Source of the DNA: Actinomycetes bacterium
Lineage (GTDB): Bacteria > Actinomycetota > Acidimicrobiia > Acidimicrobiales > RAAP-2
Reading direction: 5' to 3'
DNA: 8,305 nucleotides
NCBI GenBank assembly: GCA_021849435.1
Contig: JAJZSX010000097.1
Location: forward strand, 1-8,305
A model generated the notes under the pieces. It made no database searches, had not been told where the DNA came from, and saw only the letters and a program-made list of their open reading frames with translations. This document shows, piece by piece, positions 1-4,949 of the stretch. Position numbers and translations under genes: made by a program. Position 1 is the first letter of the stretch, and each line of letters begins with the position of its first letter.

Positions 1-2
1 CG

Positions 3-1238
3 TCTCGGCGAGCTTCATGCCCGGCCGCCGAGCTCGCGGCTCAGGGCGCGACCATGCTGATCGTTTCCAACGCCTCGCCCTTCGCGCGCGGTCGACGGGG
101 CGAGCGCGAGGCGATGCTGGCGTCGCGAGCGCGCGAGGTCAACTGCCCGATCGCCTACGTGAACCTCGTCGGTGGCCAGGACGAGCTGGTCTTTGACGGC
201 CAGAGCGTGGTCGTGGACGCGAACGGCACGATCATCGCCCGCGCCGGCGCCTTCGAGGAGGCGATGCTCGTCACCGAGGTGAAGGCCCGGGCGTCCTCGG
301 TGGGCACGCCGATCTCGCCCGCGCCGGTCGCGACGAGCTCGGCCTATCGGGTGAACGTGGTGGCGACGCCACTCGAGGAGACCGCCGAGATCTACCAGGC
401 CCTGGTCACCGGGACGCGGGACTACCTGCGAAAGAACGGCTTTCGCTCGGTGATCCTGGGCGTCTCGGGCGGCGTGGACTCCTCGCTCGTGGCGACGATC
501 GCCGTGGACGCGGTGGGCTCGGCGGCGGTGCGGGGCTTTGCGATGCCGAGCCGCTACTCGTCGGGCCACTCCGTCGCCGACGCGGCCGACCTGGCCCAGC
601 GCCTCGACATCGACCTGGTCACCGTGCCGATCGAGGACGCTCACGTCGCCTTTGGCTCGATGCTGCACGGCGTCTTCGGCGCCGATCCCGTCGGGCTGAC
701 CGACGAGAACCTCCAGTCGCGCATCCGCGGGGTGATCCTGATGGCGGTCTCCAACGCGACCGGGGCGATCGTGCTGACCACCGGCAACAAGTCCGAGATG
801 GCGACCGGCTACTCGACGCTCTACGGGGACTCGGCCGGCGGCTTCGCCGTGATCAAGGACGTCCCCAAGACCCTGGTCTACGAGCTGTGCCGCTACCGCA
901 ACGAGGTGGCGCGCTTGGCGGGTGACCCCGAGCCGATCCCGGTGTCGGTGCTCGACAAGCCGCCGTCGGCCGAACTGCGTCCCGACCAGCGTGACGACCA
1001 GTCCCTGCCGCCCTACGACGAGCTCGACCCGCTGCTCGAGCTCTACGTCGAGCGCGACCACACCGCCGAGGCGATGATCGAGCTCGGGCACAACCCCGAG
1101 CTGGTGCTGCGCATCGTGCGACTGGTCGACGGCAGCGAGTACAAGCGTCGCCAGATGCCCCCGGGCGTGCGGATCTCCTCCAAGGCCTTCGGACGTGACC
1201 GGCGCATGCCGATCACCAACGCCTTCCGCCCGACGTGA
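3..1238 (+). CDS. nadE: Glutamine-dependent NAD+ synthetase, 5' partial
   Basis: This enzyme catalyses the last step of NAD+ synthesis, the ATP-dependent amidation of deamido-NAD+ with ammonia from glutamine, in the cytosol. The 411 residues present are the end of the N-terminal nitrilase-type glutaminase domain (fragment residues 1 to about 100, with VGGQDELVFDG at 56-66) and the whole synthetase domain. The synthetase shows the ATP-pyrophosphatase P-loop SGGVDSS (155-161), the TTGNKSEM motif (from 259) and the family's C-terminal KRRQMPPG and SSKAFGRDRRMPITNAFR signatures. Family members of this type are about 540-570 aa, so roughly 150 residues, including the catalytic Cys of the glutaminase, lie outside the window. 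The frame is open upstream of the first ATG (54), which is internal. The first few codons (SRRASC) fit the family poorly. The TGA stop overlaps the next gene's GTG as GTGA. The identification is secure. Confidence 0.95.
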   Translation, partial: SRRASCPAAELAAQGATMLIVSNASPFARGRRGEREAMLASRAREVNCPIAYVNLVGGQDELVFDGQSVVVDANGTIIARAGAFEEAMLVTEVKARASSVGTPISPAPVATSSAYRVNVVATPLEETAEIYQALVTGTRDYLRKNGFRSVILGVSGGVDSSLVATIAVDAVGSAAVRGFAMPSRYSSGHSVADAADLAQRLDIDLVTVPIEDAHVAFGSMLHGVFGADPVGLTDENLQSRIRGVILMAVSNATGAIVLTTGNKSEMATGYSTLYGDSAGGFAVIKDVPKTLVYELCRYRNEVARLAGDPEPIPVSVLDKPPSAELRPDQRDDQSLPPYDELDPLLELYVERDHTAEAMIELGHNPELVLRIVRLVDGSEYKRRQMPPGVRISSKAFGRDRRMPITNAFRPT

Positions 1239-1738
1239 CCTCCTCGAGCACCCTCGAGCTGGCGAGCGCCGCCGAGGCCCTCTACGGCGTGCTCGGGCGC
1301 CGGGCCGGCGAGGTGCGTGACGACGGCTACGTCGTGGGGCTCTACGAGATGGCGCGGTCCTGTGGCGCGGTGTCGCTCGCCCTGCGCGAGCGCGCCGGGG
1401 TGGCGACCGTGGTCCCCGCGCCGGTCGTGGTCGAGGTGCTCGAGCGGTCCATCGACGAAGACGCCACCGGGGCGCTCGCGGTCTACGCGACGACGATGGT
1501 CGTGCTGCCCCGATTCCTCGTGGCGCTGCGCGACGCGCGGCTCGACGAAGTGGACCCCGCGCACGCCGACGCCCTCGTCCAGGTGACCGACGTCGTCGTC
1601 GGCGCCCTGCGCCGGCTGGCCCAGCACGCCCACGACCAGGAGATCTACGACGACCCCACGTGGCAGGCGGCGGCGCGCTCGCTGTCGCGCACCCTCGAGG
1701 ACGCCGGCTACGGCGAAAGCCTGGTCGTGTCCCGGTAA
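1235..1738 (+). CDS. Hypothetical alpha-helical protein coupled to nadE
   Basis: I do not recognise this 167-residue protein. It starts at a GTG that overlaps the nadE stop by 4 nt (GTGA), so it is probably translated by ribosomes finishing nadE and belongs to the same transcript. It looks entirely alpha-helical and soluble, rich in Ala, Leu, Val, Arg and acidic residues. It has one Cys (residue 43), no signal peptide, no convincing membrane segment and no catalytic motif I can name. The alternating hydrophobic pattern suggests a small helical bundle. An open reading frame of this length in GC-rich DNA could be spurious. The exact stop/start overlap, same strand, lack of a better frame and immediate fit before the sigma-gene leader argue that it is real. 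A role linked to NAD metabolism is only a guess from position. Confidence 0.72.
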   Translation: MTSSSTLELASAAEALYGVLGRRAGEVRDDGYVVGLYEMARSCGAVSLALRERAGVATVVPAPVVVEVLERSIDEDATGALAVYATTMVVLPRFLVALRDARLDEVDPAHADALVQVTDVVVGALRRLAQHAHDQEIYDDPTWQAAARSLSRTLEDAGYGESLVVSR

Positions 1739-1752
1739 GTTGCCTACCCCCG

Positions 1753-1764
1753 TATAACTAGATA
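1753..1764 (+). promoter_or_regulatory. Possible -10 region of the sigma factor gene
   Basis: The 59-nt gap before the sigma gene contains a rare AT-rich patch with two overlapping -10-like hexamers, TATAAC (1753-1758) and TAGATA (1759-1764). No good -35 box sits at 16-18 nt from either: TTGCCT at 1740 is only 13 nt upstream of TAGATA. The assignment rests on composition and position, so it is weak. Confidence 0.35.
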
Positions 1765-1787
1765 CGTCGGGAAACCGCGACGGCGAA

Positions 1788-1794
1788 GAGGGAG
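1788..1794 (+). promoter_or_regulatory. Ribosome binding site of the sigma factor gene
   Basis: The purine-rich GAGGGAG lies just upstream of ATG 1798, with GAGG ending 6 nt before the start. It is the clearest Shine-Dalgarno sequence in the window and fixes the sigma-gene start. Confidence 0.7.
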
Positions 1795-1797
1795 AGC

Positions 1798-2751
1798 ATG
1801 GCTAAGGACCGCGTAGATCGCGACGACGAGGATCTCGTCCGTCTGTACCTGTCGGACATCGGCCAGTACACGCTGTTGACCAAGGACGACGAGGTCCAGC
1901 TCGCCCAGGCCATCGAAGAGGGCCGCGAGGCCCGCGCCGAGCTGCTCGCCGCCGAGACCGACAAGAAGATCAAGCTCACCCCGGCGCGCAAGCAGTCCCT
2001 GCGCCGCGCCGAGCACCGCGGCGACCAGGCCGAACGTGACTTCGTGCAGTCGAACCTGCGCCTCGTGGTCTCGATCGCCAAGAAGTACCAGGCCTCGGGT
2101 CTGCCCCTGCTCGACCTCATCCAGGAGGGCAACCTCGGCCTGATGCACGCCGTCGAGAAGTTCGACTGGCGCAAGGGCTTCAAGTTCTCGACCTACGCCA
2201 CGTGGTGGATCCGCCAGGCGATCACCCGCGGCATCGCCAACACCGGGCGCACGATCCGGCTCCCGGTGCACGCCGGGGACACCCTCGCGCGCGTCCAGAA
2301 GGCCCAGTCGCGCCTCGAGCTCAAGTTCGGCCGTCCGCCGACGATCAAGGAGCTCTGCGACGAGTGCGAGATGCCCGAGGACAAGCTCATCGAGGCCTTG
2401 CGCTTCCGCTCCGAGCCGATCTCGCTGTCCGAGCCGCTGCGCGAGGACGGCGACGCCGAGCTCGGCGACGTCGTCGAGGACCGCTCGGCCGAGTCGCCCT
2501 TTGACGTGGCGGCCGTGAAGATGATGCCCGCGGCCATCGAGAAGCTGCTCCAGCCCCTCGACGAGCGCGAGCAGAAGATCCTGCGGATGCGCTTCGGGCT
2601 CGACGGGGCCGGCGAGATCCGCACCCTCGAGGACGTGGGCGCCGAGATGAACCTGACCCGCGAGCGGATCCGTCAGATCGAGGCCCGGGCGATGAGCAAG
2701 TTGCGCCACCCCTCGTCCGACACGGGTGCGCGGGACCTGCTGACGCTGTAG
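1798..2751 (+). CDS. RNA polymerase sigma factor, sigma-70 family, principal-like
   Basis: This protein directs RNA polymerase to promoters. At 317 residues it has region 1.2 (about 11-42), region 2 (about 81-150), region 3 (about 151-235) and region 4 (about 255-305), but no region 1.1. Region 2 contains DLIQEGNLGL and FKFSTYATWWIRQAITR, with Gln140 and Thr143 matching the -10-reading Gln437/Thr440 of E. coli RpoD. Region 4.2 has the helix-turn-helix LTRERIRQIEARAMSKLRHP, so -35 recognition should be housekeeping-like. A charged insert (about 50-80) separates regions 1.2 and 2.1. In region 3.0 the E. coli HMIET reads HAGDT, keeping His but replacing Glu458 with Asp. The C-terminal tail differs from the usual ending of primary sigma factors. 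It is either a compact group 1 factor (RpoD/SigA) or a group 2 factor of SigB/Hrd type. The sequence alone does not decide, so I leave the symbol blank. The start is fixed by a good ribosome binding site. Confidence 0.93.
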   Translation: MAKDRVDRDDEDLVRLYLSDIGQYTLLTKDDEVQLAQAIEEGREARAELLAAETDKKIKLTPARKQSLRRAEHRGDQAERDFVQSNLRLVVSIAKKYQASGLPLLDLIQEGNLGLMHAVEKFDWRKGFKFSTYATWWIRQAITRGIANTGRTIRLPVHAGDTLARVQKAQSRLELKFGRPPTIKELCDECEMPEDKLIEALRFRSEPISLSEPLREDGDAELGDVVEDRSAESPFDVAAVKMMPAAIEKLLQPLDEREQKILRMRFGLDGAGEIRTLEDVGAEMNLTRERIRQIEARAMSKLRHPSSDTGARDLLTL

Positions 2752-2753
2752 GA

Positions 2754-3521
2754 CTACCGCCGCCGGATTCGCGACTGCCCGAGGACGGCCGCCGCCCCGA
2801 TGACGATCGCGCTGATGAAGTACGGCGTGCGCGACTTGGCGCCGTCGTGCACGCGCACCGGGTGGGTGAAGCTCAGGATCGGCCACTGGTTGTCGTGCGC
2901 CAGTCGCGCCAGCTGCTTGTCGGGGTTGACCGCGTAGGCGTGGCCCACCGACTGGAGCATCGGCGCGTCGGTCTCGGAGTCGGAGTACGCGTAGGAGATC
3001 GCCAGGTCGATGCCCCGGCGCTCGGCGAGATCCTTGATGGCCTGGGCCTTGCTCTCGCCCTGGGCGAGGAACTCCATCTCGCCGGTGAACTTGCCGTTCT
3101 CGTCGATCGTGGCGCGCGACGCGATCGCGCCGGTGATGCCGAGCAGTTCGGCGAAGGGCTCGACGATCTCGGTCGGCGCCATGCTCACGAGCCAGACCTC
3201 GTCGCCCTGACCGAGGTGGTGCTCGATGAGGGCCTTGGCCTCGGCGTAGACGAGCGGCTCGATCACCTCGGTGATGGTGCTCGCGACCAGCTCGTGGACC
3301 TCGTCGCGGTCCCAGCCCCTGGTCACGCGCAGCACTGAATCGCGGATCTTGGCGAGCTTCTTGTCGTCGGCGCCGAAGCGCAGGAAGAGGATCTGGGTGA
3401 CCGCGGCGCGGATCATGGTGCGCCGGTGCAGCAGCCCGCGGGCGTGAAACTCCGGGCCCAGGGCGACGATCGATGATTTGGCGATCACCGTCTTGTCGAG
3501 GTCGAAGAACGCAGCCCGCAC
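2754..3521 (-). CDS. HAD-IB family phosphatase with C-terminal membrane helix
   Basis: This is a haloacid-dehalogenase-superfamily phosphohydrolase of subfamily IB, the group containing SerB-like enzymes and mycobacterial SerB1 (Rv0505c)-type proteins. Motif I is DLDKT with nucleophile Asp7 and acid/base Asp9. Motif II is the Ser113 of VSMAP, motif III is Lys158, and motif IV is SDSETD with Asp181 and Asp185 for magnesium, so the active site is complete. Residues 15-100 form the helical cap. After the catalytic domain a hydrophobic stretch (about 234-248) followed by RIRRR suggests a membrane anchor with the enzyme on the cytosolic face. The GTG start is forced: an in-frame TAG lies four codons upstream. 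A GAGG sits only 2 nt before it, closer than usual. The gene follows trkA2 by 37 nt on the same strand and may be cotranscribed. The substrate is unknown; phosphoserine is possible but unproven. Confidence 0.88.
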   Translation of the reverse strand: MRAAFFDLDKTVIAKSSIVALGPEFHARGLLHRRTMIRAAVTQILFLRFGADDKKLAKIRDSVLRVTRGWDRDEVHELVASTITEVIEPLVYAEAKALIEHHLGQGDEVWLVSMAPTEIVEPFAELLGITGAIASRATIDENGKFTGEMEFLAQGESKAQAIKDLAERRGIDLAISYAYSDSETDAPMLQSVGHAYAVNPDKQLARLAHDNQWPILSFTHPVRVHDGAKSRTPYFISAIVIGAAAVLGQSRIRRR

Positions 3522-3558
3522 GGCCTCATGCTAGGCCGGCGATACCCGGCGGCTCGGG

Positions 3559-4227
3559 TCAGCCGATGAAGGCGTCGGCGCAGTCGTGGGTCGCGTCTTC
3601 GCGAGCCATCAAGATGACGTGGTCGTGCTCAAGGAACCGCATGGTCGGCGTCGGGGTGAGGGGCTGCTCGCGGCGTACGACGGTCACCACGCGCACGGCG
3701 TCGGTGAGTCGCAACTCGTCCAGGGTCAGCTCGTTGGCCACGGCCGGCGCACTCGCGCTCAGGGTGACCTCGATGAGCTTCATCTTGCCGTTGGCGAGAT
3801 CGAGCAGCTTGATGATCGACCCCACCTCGACGGCCTCGTCGACGAGCGAGGTGATCAGGGCAGGCGTCGAGACCGAGACGTCCACGCCCCAGCTCTCGTT
3901 GAACAGCCACTCGTTGCGCGAGTTGTTGATGCGCGCGATCACGCGCGGCACGCCGAACTCCTGCTTGGAGAGCCAGCTGACGACCAGGTTGTCCTCGTCG
4001 TCACCGGTCGCGGCGATCACGACGTCGGCGTCGCGCAGGTCGGCCGAGACGAGGCAGGCGTACTCGCAGGCGTCGGCCGCCATCACGTTCACGCCGTGCA
4101 GGGTCGCCTTGAGCTTCTCCGCGGTCGCGGTGACCTGCTCGAGCAGGGTCACGTCGTGATGCCGGTCGATCAGGTCGAGGGCGATCGCGGTGCCGACCGA
4201 CCCGCCGCCGGCGATGACGACTCTCAC
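3559..4227 (-). CDS. TrkA/RCK potassium regulatory protein (CeoC-like)
   Basis: This is a cytosolic NAD(H)-binding RCK (KTN) protein that gates or regulates a potassium transporter. The 222 residues begin with the Rossmann loop VIAGGGSVG, with an acidic residue ending the second strand (LLEQ) that would hold the adenosine ribose. The DVVIAATGDDEDN segment and the RNEWLFNESWGVD segment are typical of the second member of actinobacterial trkA pairs (CeoC). The last 80 residues form a shorter RCK_C-type domain. The GTG start overlaps the stop of the upstream trkA by 4 nt (GTGA), implying translational coupling and a heteromeric partnership. The same frame runs open up to 4518, but that Arg/Gly-rich extension is antisense-type noise inside the neighbouring trkA and is not included. 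No TrkH/TrkG channel gene is in view. Confidence 0.92.
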   Translation of the reverse strand: MRVVIAGGGSVGTAIALDLIDRHHDVTLLEQVTATAEKLKATLHGVNVMAADACEYACLVSADLRDADVVIAATGDDEDNLVVSWLSKQEFGVPRVIARINNSRNEWLFNESWGVDVSVSTPALITSLVDEAVEVGSIIKLLDLANGKMKLIEVTLSASAPAVANELTLDELRLTDAVRVVTVVRREQPLTPTPTMRFLEHDHVILMAREDATHDCADAFIG

Positions 4228-4874
4228 GACGCCCCCTGCAGCATGGCCGTCAGGTCCTCGAGACCCTGGGGGGTCACGAGGAACTCGAGCATGTCGTCCT
4301 CCTGGGCGAACAGGCCGTCGATGGCCACGCGCCCGACGCCACCGCGGATCAGCCCGACGACCCGGACGCTGTCGCCGAGGTTGAAGTGCGCGAGCGGACG
4401 CCCGGCGAGCACGTCGGGCACGATGCGCTCCACCAGGTGCAAGGTCCCCGCGCCATCGGTCCACTCGATCGAGTCGTCCGAGGGCATCATCCAGCGCTTC
4501 ACCTGCTGGGTCGTCCACAGCGACGTGGCGACCGTCGGGATGCCGAGCTTCATGTAGATCTCGGCGCGCTGGGGGTCGTAGATGCGCGCGACGACGTTCT
4601 TGATGCGGTAGGTGTCGCGCGCGATGCGCGCGCAGAGGATGTTGGTGTTGTCGCCGCTCGTCACGGCCGCCAGGGCGTCGGCGTGGCCAGCCTCGGCCTT
4701 GAAGAGGATGTCGCGGTCAAAGCCCGACCCGAGCAGGGTCTTGCCGTGGTAGCGGGTCAGTCGACGAAAGGAGTCGCGGTTCTTGTCGATGATGACGACC
4801 GAGTGCCCGTCCTCGGAGAGTTGCATGGCCAACTCGGACCCGACACGGCCGCACCCGACCACCACGATATGCAC
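4224..4874 (-). CDS. TrkA/RCK potassium regulatory protein (CeoB-like)
   Basis: This is the first member of the RCK pair, 216 residues from the GTG chosen here. It opens with the canonical MHIVVVGCGRVG Rossmann loop. The Asp of VVIIDKN ends the second strand, as expected for NAD/NADH binding. The segment HADALAAVTSGDNTNILCARIA is typical of TrkA_N, and residues about 140-216 form a TrkA_C ligand-sensing domain ending in VTPQGLEDLTAML. I chose GTG 4874 because TrkA proteins usually begin directly at the first beta strand. ATG 4892 and TTG 4910 are in frame and would add 6 or 12 residues, and none of the three has a convincing ribosome binding site. The gene diverges from the KimA-like transporter 75 nt away and is coupled to the second trkA by a 4-nt overlap, as in mycobacterial ceoB-ceoC. 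Confidence 0.92.
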   Translation of the reverse strand: MHIVVVGCGRVGSELAMQLSEDGHSVVIIDKNRDSFRRLTRYHGKTLLGSGFDRDILFKAEAGHADALAAVTSGDNTNILCARIARDTYRIKNVVARIYDPQRAEIYMKLGIPTVATSLWTTQQVKRWMMPSDDSIEWTDGAGTLHLVERIVPDVLAGRPLAHFNLGDSVRVVGLIRGGVGRVAIDGLFAQEDDMLEFLVTPQGLEDLTAMLQGAS

Positions 4875-4949
4875 CAGGTCATCAGACCACATTTCGCCCA
4901 CGGGGCGCAACCAACCAGGCGTCGGCGGCCGACGTCGCTTAGTGTACTC
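4875..4949. promoter_or_regulatory. Divergent promoter region between trkA pair and KimA-like gene
   Basis: This 75-nt gap must hold the start signals for both the trkA operon (- strand) and the transporter (+ strand), unless each is read from further away. On the - strand TACACT (4946 to 4941) is a fair -10 hexamer. The overlapping + strand patch at 4940-4945 (TAGTGT) is a weaker -10 lying 4 nt before the transporter ATG. Neither has a clear -35 box. No Shine-Dalgarno sequence precedes the transporter start. Sharing one AT-rich patch suggests mutually exclusive or coordinated firing, which is inference. Confidence 0.4.

Noticed and set aside
15..1633. Long open frames on the - strand opposite nadE and the hypothetical gene
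   Set aside because: They are antisense to nadE with Arg/His/Asp-rich composition and match no family I know. The + strand reading is unambiguous for nadE.
1744..2886. A 380-codon - strand frame covering the sigma factor
   Set aside because: It is antisense to a clear sigma-70 gene, and it also crosses the end of the HAD gene in a different frame.
3535..3550. A 5-bp hairpin (GCCGG/CCGGC) between trkA2 and the HAD gene
   Set aside because: It is too short to separate from chance in DNA this GC-rich, and there is no U-tract on the - strand, so I do not call an intra-operon terminator.
4228..4518. Upstream extension of the second trkA frame to 4518
   Set aside because: The added residues are Arg/Gly-rich noise overlapping the other trkA. 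The Rossmann fold starts at GTG 4227 and the GTGA overlap explains the start.
3586..4557. A 323-codon + strand frame across the trkA pair
   Set aside because: It is antisense to two recognised RCK proteins and shows only compositional bias.
4386..4949. Upstream extension of the KimA-like frame to a start at 4386
   Set aside because: These codons are antisense to the first trkA, show no transporter similarity, and recognisable permease-type sequence begins only after ATG 4950.
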